A DNA stretch of 5,690 nt from CAZABP01 sp964483245 (GTDB lineage Bacteria; Planctomycetota; UBA1135; UBA2386). The stretch is from positions 1 to 5,690 of the forward strand of contig CAZABP010000104.1 in NCBI GenBank assembly GCA_964483245.1. The letters run 5' to 3'. Every line of letters starts with the position of its first letter. Position 1 is the stretch's first letter. The notes beneath the pieces are model-generated. The model was not told where the DNA came from and did not search any database. It saw only the letters and a list, made by a program, of their open reading frames with translations. This document shows positions 1-5,397 of the stretch, piece after piece. The translations under genes and the position numbers were made by a program.

Positions 1-378
1 GACGTCAAAGCCGGGGTCATCGCGTACAAGATCGCGGCGCACGCAGCGGACCTGGCCAAGGGACATCCCGGCGCAGCGGACCGCGACCTGGCGCTGAGCC
101 GCGCCCGGTTCGAGTTCCGCTGGGAGGATCAGTTCCGGCTCGGCCTCGACCCGGACACCGCCCGCTCGTTCCACGACGCCACGCTGCCGCAGGAGGGGGC
201 GAAGACCGCGCACTTCTGCTCGATGTGCGGTCCGCGGTTCTGCTCGATGAAGATCACCGAGGAGGTGCGCGCCCAGGCGCGCGCCGGACTCGCCACCAAG
301 GCGGCCGAGTTCCGCGCCGGTGGCGGCGAGATCTACGCGCCCACTACAGCACGCGCCGCCGGCCACGGTGGCGCATGA
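1..378 (+). CDS. thiC: Phosphomethylpyrimidine synthase ThiC, C-terminal part (5' end outside window)
   Basis: ThiC converts 5-aminoimidazole ribotide to hydroxymethylpyrimidine phosphate in cytosolic thiamin biosynthesis, as a non-canonical radical-SAM enzyme. The frame is open from base 1 and gives 125 residues before a TGA at 376-378. The diagnostic feature is the C-terminal CX2CX4C cluster motif HFCSMCGPRFCSMK (Cys at residues 73, 76 and 81 of the visible part), which binds the [4Fe-4S] cluster. The preceding segments (VIAYKIAAHAADLAKG, then RFEFRWEDQFRLGLDP) are also typical of the family. The protein ends shortly after a GGGEIYAP segment, as ThiC proteins usually do. The last 35 bp overlap the convergent phoU tail. 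Any TPP riboswitch would lie upstream, outside the window. Identification is very secure; only the truncation at the window edge limits it. Confidence 0.96.
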   Translation, partial: DVKAGVIAYKIAAHAADLAKGHPGAADRDLALSRARFEFRWEDQFRLGLDPDTARSFHDATLPQEGAKTAHFCSMCGPRFCSMKITEEVRAQARAGLATKAAEFRAGGGEIYAPTTARAAGHGGA

Positions 379-1012
379 TCTCCCCCTCGACCATGAACAG
401 CACGTCTTCGGCGATGTTGGTCGTCTGATCGGCGATCCGCTCGAGGTGGCGTGAGCAGGACAACCACTGCGTCGCGCGCTCGATCGCGTCCGGATCCCGC
501 TTCATGACCGAGATCAGCTCGGTCCACATGTCGCGGTTGATCGAGTCGATCAGGTCGTCGTCATCGAGCACCTTGCGCGCGAGGCGCAGGTCGAGGTTGA
601 CCAGCGCATCGAGCGAGTTGTTCACCATCGAGCGGACCTTCTGCACCATGACCTGGAACTGCGCCGGCACGGCGAGCGGCGGCTGCCCGGCCAGGAACGT
701 CGCGCGCTCGGCGATGTTGACCGCCAGGTCCCCCATCCGCTCCAGGTCGTTGTTGACCTTAAGGACCGCGATCGCGAAGCGCAGGTCGGCCGCCACCGGC
801 TGGTTGAGCGCCAGCACCTTCAGCACCTCCTCCTCGACCTGGACCTCCTTGCGGTCGACCTGGTCGTCACCGTGGATGACCTCGGCGGCCAGCTCGGCGC
901 GGCGGTCCAGCAGCGCGGTCGTGGCCTTGTGGATCGCGATCTCGACCATCGAACCGACGATCAGGATCTGCTTCTTCAGACCGTCGAGATCGCGCAGGAA
1001 GTGCTTGGACAT
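344..1012 (-). CDS. phoU: Phosphate signalling regulator PhoU
   Basis: PhoU is a cytoplasmic all-helical protein that represses the Pho response when phosphate is plentiful, by linking the PstSCAB transporter to the kinase PhoR. The 222-residue length is normal for the family. Two PhoU repeats are visible, each with the signature metal-binding helix: NDLERMGDLAVNIAE (about 88-102, ExxxD at 91-95) and HLERIADQTTNIAEDV (about 189-204, ExxxD at 191-195). The N-terminus MSKHFLRDLDGLKKQIL is also typical. The ATG at 1012 is preceded by GAGG ten bases upstream. The gene starts 12 bp after the phoR stop, so it belongs to the phoB-phoR-phoU operon. The TAG stop lies inside the thiC coding region on the opposite strand. 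No pst gene accompanies it here, although phoU is often next to pstB. Confidence 0.96.
   Translation of the reverse strand: MSKHFLRDLDGLKKQILIVGSMVEIAIHKATTALLDRRAELAAEVIHGDDQVDRKEVQVEEEVLKVLALNQPVAADLRFAIAVLKVNNDLERMGDLAVNIAERATFLAGQPPLAVPAQFQVMVQKVRSMVNNSLDALVNLDLRLARKVLDDDDLIDSINRDMWTELISVMKRDPDAIERATQWLSCSRHLERIADQTTNIAEDVLFMVEGEIMRHRGRRRVL
353..374. terminator. Possible bidirectional hairpin in the overlapping thiC/phoU 3' ends
   Basis: Bases 353-360 (GCGCCGCC) can pair with 367-374 (GGTGGCGC) in an 8-bp stem with one G-T wobble and a 6-base loop. It sits inside the last codons of both convergent genes, where a shared terminator would be expected. Neither side has a T-run, so it is not a classic intrinsic terminator. 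In such GC-rich coding DNA it could arise by chance. Confidence 0.3.
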
Positions 1013-1022
1013 GACGAATGGG

Positions 1023-1027
1023 CCTCA
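1023..1027 (-). promoter_or_regulatory. phoU ribosome binding site overlapping the phoR stop
   Basis: On the - strand the phoR stop codon and the Shine-Dalgarno core merge as TGAGG, ten bases before the phoU ATG. This arrangement favours re-initiation by ribosomes finishing phoR, that is, translational coupling. It also supports the chosen phoU start. Confidence 0.6.
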
Positions 1028-2812
1028 GGCTGACTGGAGGGAGAGCGGCAGGGTGATCCGGAACGTGCTGCCGCGGCCGAGCGTGCTCTCGACGTCCACC
1101 TGGCCGCCGTGCCGCAGCGTGATGTTCTTGACGATCGCGAGCCCGAGCCCGGTGCTGCCGAGCTCGCGCGAGCGTGCCTTGTCGACACGATAGAAGCGCT
1201 CGAAGATCCGGTCGAGATCACGGCGCGCGATCCCGATCCCGGTGTCCTCGACCGCGAGCGTCGCCTCGCTGGCGCCGCAGTGAAGGCGCACGTCGACGCG
1301 GCCCCCGGCGTTGGTGTACTTGATCGCGTTGTTGACCAGGTTGTCGACCACCTGACGCAGACCTTCGGCGTCGCCGCGCACGGAGACTTCCACCGGCGGC
1401 AGGTGCTGCGCCAGCGTGAGGCCCTTGTCGAGCGCGTCCCGCTCGAGTGCCTGCACCGACTCGCGCACGATGTCGCGCAGGTCGATCACGACCGACTCGA
1501 GCTGCGTGTCGCGCGCCTCGACGCGGGACAGCGTCAGCAGGTCGCTGACCAGCGTGCTGAGCCGCATCGCCTGGTCGCGGGAGCGGCGCAGGAAGCGCTC
1601 GCGCGTCTCGCCGTCCATTTGCGGATCGTCCAGGATCGTCTCCAGCAGCCCGCGGATCGCGGCGAGCGGGGTCTTCAGCTCGTGCGAGACATTGGCGACG
1701 AAGTCCCGCCGCATCGCTTCGAGCCGGCGGATCCGCGTCACGTCGTGCAGCACGAGGATCGCCCCGACGACCTGCTGCGCATGGTCGCGCAGCGGGCTGC
1801 CGTGGATCTCGATCGTGCGGTCGCCGTCGACTTCCGGAACCACGATCTCGCCGGTCGTCTCGCCGCCGGACCGGATCGTCTCGGCCAGCGCGTTGATCAC
1901 CTCCATCGAACGCGTCACCTGCCAGATCGGGCGTCCGACGCTCGCCTCCGGCCGCGCGTCGAGCAGGATCCCGGCGACGTGGTTCATGTGCAGCACGCGC
2001 TCGTTGCGATCGACGGCTATGACTGCTTCCACCATGCTGCCGAGGATCGCCAGCAGCTTGTGGCGATCGGTCGAGATCACGTCCATGCGGGCTTGCAGCT
2101 GGTCCGCCATCGAGTTGAACGCCTCCGCGAGGCGCCCGACTTCGTGGTCGGCCGGCACGCGCACGCGCCGCTGGTAGTCGCCGGCCGCCATCGCCTGGGC
2201 GACTTCGGTCAGCAGCCGCAGCGGCTGCGCGATCTGGCGCGCGACAAACCAGACGATCGCCGAGCCGAGCGCGGTTGCGATCAGCGCCGCGGTCAGGACC
2301 GAATCCCAATGCAGCCGCGCACGGGCGCGCGTGTCGATCGGCGGCGCACCCAGACGGACGATGAGCCGGCTGCGTTCCGGACCGAACACCGGCGCGGACG
2401 CATACGCCAACGCACCCGGCGTGCGCGCCTGCGGCCACGCGAACGCCGGTGCGTTCGTGCGCAGCACTTCGGCGACGTCGACGCGCAGGCTCTGGTTGTC
2501 CATCGCGAGCGGATCGGCATGACTGTCGGCCAACACCGATCCGTCAGCTGCGATCAGGGTCAGCCGCACGCCCTGACCTTCGGCGAGCCGCCGGAGGTCC
2601 CGCGCGACTTCAGCCTCGTGCGCTCCGGCAGCGGCCGGCGCGAGCGCCGCCGCCACGAGCGTCGCGCGCCGGCGCAGATCCTGCTCCAGCTCCTCGCGGG
2701 CCAGGCGCTCGATCCCGCTCTCGCCGATCCATCCAGCGATGACAGCGGTGGTCGCGATCAGCAGGAGCTGACAGGCGAACAGCTTGCCGAGGAATCGTGA
2801 CTTGCGGAGCAA
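1025..2812 (-). CDS. phoR: Phosphate regulon sensor histidine kinase PhoR
   Basis: This is a 595-residue membrane sensor kinase that would phosphorylate PhoB when phosphate is scarce. Order of parts: basic N-terminus, TM1 (about 11-29), an extracytoplasmic domain of roughly 140 residues (30-169), TM2 (about 171-191), HAMP (about 191-243), PAS (about 250-360), HisKA with H-box NVSHELKTPLAAIRG (phospho-acceptor His377), and HATPase with N-box NLVNNAIKY (491-499), G1 EDTGIGI (522-528), F-box IFERFYR and G2 GSTGLGLAI. All catalytic motifs are intact, so it should be active. Two-TM, large-sensor forms resemble Bacillus-type PhoR more than the E. coli protein. The start is TTG at 2812; no closer ATG or GTG gives a complete TM1, and a GAGGAG lies just upstream. 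The PhoR assignment rests on phoB and phoU flanking it; the architecture alone would also fit related kinases such as ResE/WalK. Confidence 0.93.
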   Translation of the reverse strand: MLRKSRFLGKLFACQLLLIATTAVIAGWIGESGIERLAREELEQDLRRRATLVAAALAPAAAGAHEAEVARDLRRLAEGQGVRLTLIAADGSVLADSHADPLAMDNQSLRVDVAEVLRTNAPAFAWPQARTPGALAYASAPVFGPERSRLIVRLGAPPIDTRARARLHWDSVLTAALIATALGSAIVWFVARQIAQPLRLLTEVAQAMAAGDYQRRVRVPADHEVGRLAEAFNSMADQLQARMDVISTDRHKLLAILGSMVEAVIAVDRNERVLHMNHVAGILLDARPEASVGRPIWQVTRSMEVINALAETIRSGGETTGEIVVPEVDGDRTIEIHGSPLRDHAQQVVGAILVLHDVTRIRRLEAMRRDFVANVSHELKTPLAAIRGLLETILDDPQMDGETRERFLRRSRDQAMRLSTLVSDLLTLSRVEARDTQLESVVIDLRDIVRESVQALERDALDKGLTLAQHLPPVEVSVRGDAEGLRQVVDNLVNNAIKYTNAGGRVDVRLHCGASEATLAVEDTGIGIARRDLDRIFERFYRVDKARSRELGSTGLGLAIVKNITLRHGGQVDVESTLGRGSTFRITLPLSLQSA

Positions 2813-2814
2813 GG

Positions 2815-2821
2815 CTCCTCA
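2815..2821 (-). promoter_or_regulatory. phoR ribosome binding site merged with the phoB stop
   Basis: The - strand reads TGAGGAG, where TGA is the phoB stop and GAGGAG is the phoR Shine-Dalgarno, followed by only two bases before the TTG start. The short spacer and the weak start codon suggest phoR is translated mainly by coupling to phoB, and probably at a lower level. The site supports TTG 2812 as the start. Confidence 0.55.
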
Positions 2822-3517
2822 GTTGACCCCGTCTTTGAACCGGTAACCGACCCCGCGCACCGTTTCGATCGCCTCGCGGTGATCCCCGAGCTTTGCGCGC
2901 ACGGCGCGCACGTGCACGTCGATGTTGCGGTCGGTCACGATCGCATCCTCGCCGATCACGCGGCTCAGCAGGTGGCTGCGCGAGAAGACCCGGCCCGGAT
3001 GCGAGGCCAGGAAGTGCAGCAGCCGCAGCTCGGTCGGCGTGAACGGGATCGGGTGGCCGCCGACTTCGACCTGGTGACGTCCGATGTCGATGACGAGTTC
3101 GCCGCGCACGACCCGCTCGCCGGCGATCCGCTCCTCGCGGACCGGCCCGCGGCGCAACACCGTGCGCACGCGGGCCACGAGCTCGCGCGGGCTGAACGGC
3201 TTCGTGACGTAGTCGTCCGCGCCGAGACCCAGACCCAGGATGACGTCGCTCTCCTCCGCTTTGGCGGTCAGCATGACGACCGGCGTTCCCGCCGAGATCG
3301 GGTCCTGCCGGATCCGCCGGCAGACTTCGAGCCCGTCCATCCCGGGCAGCATCAGATCCAGGATGACCAGGTCCGGAGCATCCTGCTTCACACGGCTCAA
3401 TCCTGTCGCGCCATCGCGCACGCAGACGACCTTGTAGCCCTCGCGGGCGAGGTTGTACTGGACCACCTCGAGGATGTCGGCCTCGTCCTCGATGACCAGG
3501 ATCTTCTCGCGTTTCAC
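2819..3517 (-). CDS. phoB: Phosphate regulon response regulator PhoB (OmpR/PhoB family)
   Basis: PhoB is the DNA-binding regulator that activates phosphate-starvation genes after phosphorylation by PhoR. The 232 residues match the family length. The receiver domain (about 4-120) has the acidic pair E10/D11 in VIEDE, phospho-acceptor D54 in VILDLMLPGMDG, T84 in MLTAK and K106 in VTKPF, all intact. The winged-helix domain (about 135-228) shows FTPTELRLLHFLASHPG, the recognition-helix region TDRNIDVHVRAVRAKL and the wing RGVGYRF. The start is GTG at 3517, giving the normal N-terminus MKREKILVIEDE. No convincing Shine-Dalgarno precedes it, so a very short or absent leader is possible. It is the first gene of the phoB-phoR-phoU operon, and a candidate Pho box lies just upstream. 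Confidence 0.95.
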   Translation of the reverse strand: MKREKILVIEDEADILEVVQYNLAREGYKVVCVRDGATGLSRVKQDAPDLVILDLMLPGMDGLEVCRRIRQDPISAGTPVVMLTAKAEESDVILGLGLGADDYVTKPFSPRELVARVRTVLRRGPVREERIAGERVVRGELVIDIGRHQVEVGGHPIPFTPTELRLLHFLASHPGRVFSRSHLLSRVIGEDAIVTDRNIDVHVRAVRAKLGDHREAIETVRGVGYRFKDGVN

Positions 3518-3521
3518 GCGG

Positions 3522-3535
3522 CGAACCGTAGTTCG
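3522..3535 (-). promoter_or_regulatory. Possible phoB -10 region within a small inverted repeat
   Basis: Reading the - strand, CGAAC and GTTCG (3535-3531 and 3526-3522) flank TACG as an inverted repeat. TACGGT at 3530-3525 is a weak -10-like hexamer, 9 bases after the last Pho-box TCAT core. Transcription from it would start almost at the GTG of phoB, predicting a nearly leaderless mRNA. This is speculative. Confidence 0.2.
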
Positions 3536-3539
3536 GACA

Positions 3540-3567
3540 ATGAACGTTCGGTGAGGATCAGGTGAAG
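3540..3567 (-). promoter_or_regulatory. Candidate Pho box upstream of phoB
   Basis: On the - strand, TCA(C/T) cores occur at 3565-3562, 3554-3551 and 3543-3540, exactly 11 bases apart. Three tandem units result: CTTCACC, CCTCACC and GTTCATT, separated by 4-base spacers. Known Pho boxes (E. coli CTGTCAT repeats, Streptomyces TTCACC-like repeats) are also direct repeats with an 11-bp period and a conserved TCA. The site ends 22 bp before the phoB start, which would suit autoregulation. The match outside the cores is modest, and the binding site in this lineage is not known to me. Confidence 0.42.
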
Positions 3568-3600
3568 CGCCGGACCCTCCGTGCGGGCTCTTTGCCGAGT

Positions 3601-3616
3601 CCGCCGGGGCCGGCGG
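3601..3616. terminator. GC-rich hairpin between nfu and phoB
   Basis: Seven bases after the nfu stop, CCGCCG, GCCC and CGGCGG (- strand) form a perfect 6-bp stem with a 4-base loop. It could weakly terminate or pause transcription from the nfu group before phoB. No T-run follows, so it is not a standard intrinsic terminator. Confidence 0.28.
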
Positions 3617-3622
3617 CCGGTC

Positions 3623-3862
3623 TCATGGCACCGCAACGACCTCGACGACCTCGGGGATCGCCTCGCACAGGCGCACCTTGATGCCATGCTCCAGCGTGGT
3701 TGTCGAGGAGGGGCAGCTGCCGCAGGCGCCCTGCAACCGCAGCTTCACGACGCCATGGTCGAACCCGACCAGCTCCACCTCCCCCCCATCGGAACGGAGG
3801 TAGGGGCGCATCTCGTCGAGGACGCGCTCGATCCGCTCGCGCAGCACGGCCGTGTCAGGCAT
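3623..3862 (-). CDS. NifU-like C-terminal domain Fe-S cluster protein (Nfu)
   Basis: This 79-residue protein is a stand-alone NifU C-terminal (Nfu) domain. Such proteins carry or deliver Fe-S clusters to target apoproteins in the cytosol. Visible features are an N-terminal helix (VLRERIERVLDEMRPYLRSDGG), the hallmark LQGACGSCPSST with the cluster-ligand CxxC at C47 and C50, then TLEHGIKVRLCEAIPEVVEV, which closes the fold. The length is right for a single-domain member; no N-terminal IscU or A-type domain is attached. The ATG at 3862 overlaps the end of the upstream kinase-like gene by 8 bp (ATGCCTGA), which indicates translational coupling; a weak CAGG lies 6 bases ahead. ThiC is a cluster enzyme nearby, but it is on the other strand and a functional link is only a guess. 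Confidence 0.92.
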   Translation of the reverse strand: MPDTAVLRERIERVLDEMRPYLRSDGGEVELVGFDHGVVKLRLQGACGSCPSSTTTLEHGIKVRLCEAIPEVVEVVAVP

Positions 3863-4625
3863 GCCTGGCCTGCACCGGGATTCCTAGTACCAGCGTCTGG
3901 TGGTCCGGCTCGACCCGCAGCCGCGCCCCCAGCTCGGCGAGACCGACGCTCAGCTCCTCGGCGAGCGCCGTGGCCGGCTGCGGGAACGGCAGCAGGTCCG
4001 GCGCGTGCCGCAGCAGGAACCGCAGCTCCGCCCACTCTGTCTGCCGGGCCAGATCGATCTGGAGCTCACCCCGGAAGCCGGGCTGCACCCGCTGCGCATA
4101 GGCACGGACGAGCTCGGTGACGGCGAGGCACAGCACCGTGCCGGAGACCGAGGCCGGCGATTCGCGCGACGAATGCTCGTAGGTCACGCGCACGCCGGCG
4201 TCGCGCAGCGGGATCCGCATCAGCTCGCACAGCCGTGGAAGCAGCGTGCCGAGTTGGACCAGCGAGCCGTAGATGGGCCGCGGTTCGGCGACCGCGTCCC
4301 CCGCAGGCACCGCAGTCGGCTCGACGACGAGGTAGCGCAGCAGCTCGAGGGCGTGCTGCGCCTGGTGCGAGCCCTTCAGGATCTCCCCGACCGCGCGGCT
4401 CGGCTCCTGCCCGCGCAGCGCCAGCATCTGGACGTGCCCCTGGATCGCGAACAGCGAGTTGCCGAGCCAGTGGATCAGGCCGGGCGCGAGGAACGCCAAC
4501 GTGCGCCCGACCCGATCGCGATGGCGCGCACTGAGCTCCTCCGGCGGCCGGCTCGCGTGCAGCGCGCGCGGCAACGGATCCAGCGGATCCAGTTCGGGTC
4601 CCGGACCGGTCGACGCGGCGACCAT
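3855..4625 (-). CDS. Degenerate histidine-kinase-like protein (likely no kinase activity)
   Basis: I do not recognise a named family for this 256-residue protein. There is no signal peptide or clear TM segment, and the first 35 residues look disordered (Pro/Ala-rich). Residues about 40-70 resemble a kinase dimerisation/H-box helix: LAPGLIHWLGNSLFAIQGH, with His52 and Asn56 kept but the usual Glu after His replaced by Trp. A second helix (about 77-100) would complete a two-helix hairpin. Residues about 160-180 (TVLCLAVTELVRAYAQRV) sit where the ATPase N-box should be, but the key Asn is missing. No DxGxG or GLGL box follows, although the terminal strands (ARLRVEP, TLVLGIPV) look HATPase-like. 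It may be a Spo0B-like phosphotransfer or scaffold protein. The start ATG 4625 is one base after the preceding gene's stop, with GGGGA 9 bases upstream; it overlaps nfu downstream. Confidence 0.6.
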   Translation of the reverse strand: MVAASTGPGPELDPLDPLPRALHASRPPEELSARHRDRVGRTLAFLAPGLIHWLGNSLFAIQGHVQMLALRGQEPSRAVGEILKGSHQAQHALELLRYLVVEPTAVPAGDAVAEPRPIYGSLVQLGTLLPRLCELMRIPLRDAGVRVTYEHSSRESPASVSGTVLCLAVTELVRAYAQRVQPGFRGELQIDLARQTEWAELRFLLRHAPDLLPFPQPATALAEELSVGLAELGARLRVEPDHQTLVLGIPVQARHA

Positions 4626-4626
4626 G

Positions 4627-5397
4627 TCAGTGTTTCCCCGGCCGCGGTTGCTCTCCGTCGGCCGCGTGCGTTGCAGGTTCGGCCAGCGTCACGGTCACCG
4701 GTTCGATCGCGCTGCCACCGCGCGAAAGGTCGAGCTGCACCTGCCGTCCAGGCGGACCCTGCGTGATCCAATCGTGCAGGTCGTACGCAGTGCGCACCGG
4801 TTGGCCGTCGAACGCCAGGATCACGTCGCGGGGCCGGATGCCGGCGCGGTCGGCCGGCTGCCCCGGATGCACTTCGACGACCAGCGCGCCACCCTCTGCA
4901 ACGGCGTACTGCTCGCGGTCGCGCGGCACCAATGGCTGGAACCGGATGCCGAGGTAACCGCGCGGCACGCGACCGGCGTTGCGCTGCATCGAGTCGAGCA
5001 CCCAGCGCAGCACCCGCACCGGGACCGCGAACGCGATCCCTTCCCCGCTTTCGTGGGTCCGCGTCACGACACCGATGACCCGCCCTTCGAGATCGAACAC
5101 CGGGCCGCCCGAGTTGGACTTCCACGTGAGCACCGGCTCGCTGGGCAGCGGCTCGGACGCGGTCAGCGTCAGCGCATAGAGCCCAGGCCCGAGCGGCATG
5201 GCGTGGGCGATGGCGATGGTCGCCGTCGGCCCGGTCGCGTCGGAGACGGCCGCGACCTGGTTCGAGCCCTCGCTCTGGTTCTCGACCTGGTAGTACGAGG
5301 TCACGCGGTAGTACCACGTGCCCTGGGACGGCGGGCTGTCCACGTAGCCCGGGATCGGCGTCAGCGCGAGCGGCACGAGCCCCTCGACCGTCGCCAT
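4627..5397 (-). CDS. Fibronectin-III/Ig-like segment fused to HtrA-type protease C-terminus and PDZ domain
   Basis: The frame combines two unlike parts. Residues 1-92 are extracellular beta-sandwich sequence: the end of an FN3 domain (TWYYRVTSYYQVENQSEGSN) and the start of an Ig-like one (PTATIAIAHAMPLGPGLYALTLTASEP). At about residue 93 it switches to HtrA/DegP sequence: SNSGGPVFDLEGRVIGVV, with the serine-protease nucleophile motif (Ser96), then GIAFAVPVRVLRWVL. A PDZ domain follows (about 147-240; binding loop GYLGI, then GQPADRAGIRPRDVILAFDGQPV). The His and Asp of the triad and most of the protease fold are absent, so proteolysis is not expected. The ATG at 5397 is an internal Met of an FN3 domain; the frame really continues from the upstream partial gene through a frameshift. 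The stop is one base before the kinase-like gene. It may be an assembly chimera. Confidence 0.7.
   Translation of the reverse strand: MATVEGLVPLALTPIPGYVDSPPSQGTWYYRVTSYYQVENQSEGSNQVAAVSDATGPTATIAIAHAMPLGPGLYALTLTASEPLPSEPVLTWKSNSGGPVFDLEGRVIGVVTRTHESGEGIAFAVPVRVLRWVLDSMQRNAGRVPRGYLGIRFQPLVPRDREQYAVAEGGALVVEVHPGQPADRAGIRPRDVILAFDGQPVRTAYDLHDWITQGPPGRQVQLDLSRGGSAIEPVTVTLAEPATHAADGEQPRPGKH

Noticed and set aside
1109..2800. 563-codon open frame on the + strand antisense to phoR
   Set aside because: It mirrors a fully motif-supported PhoR on the other strand. The translation is His/Arg/Asp-rich with no recognisable domain, as expected from GC-rich codon bias.
2819..2821. Recoded UGA (selenocysteine or alternative code)
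   Set aside because: Six genes end at TGA where their families normally end, and no SECIS-like need or fused homologue is evident. Standard stop use is sufficient.
3601..3616. Strong intrinsic terminator after nfu
   Set aside because: The stem is perfect but only 6 bp and lacks any following T-run on either strand, so it is kept only as a low-confidence hairpin.
3518..3622. Small ORF or RNA gene in the only intergenic gap
   Set aside because: No start with an SD and coding bias, and no recognisable RNA fold beyond short GC stems. Regulatory DNA for phoB explains the gap better.
3855..4625. Active NtrB-like sensor kinase
   Set aside because: The N-box Asn and both glycine-rich ATP-binding boxes are missing and the H-box is altered, so kinase activity cannot be supported.
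5395..5397. ATG at 5397 as a true start of an independent protease gene
   Set aside because: It falls inside an FN3 domain, upstream in-frame codons encode the preceding strand (GVYRSATS), and there is no signal peptide.
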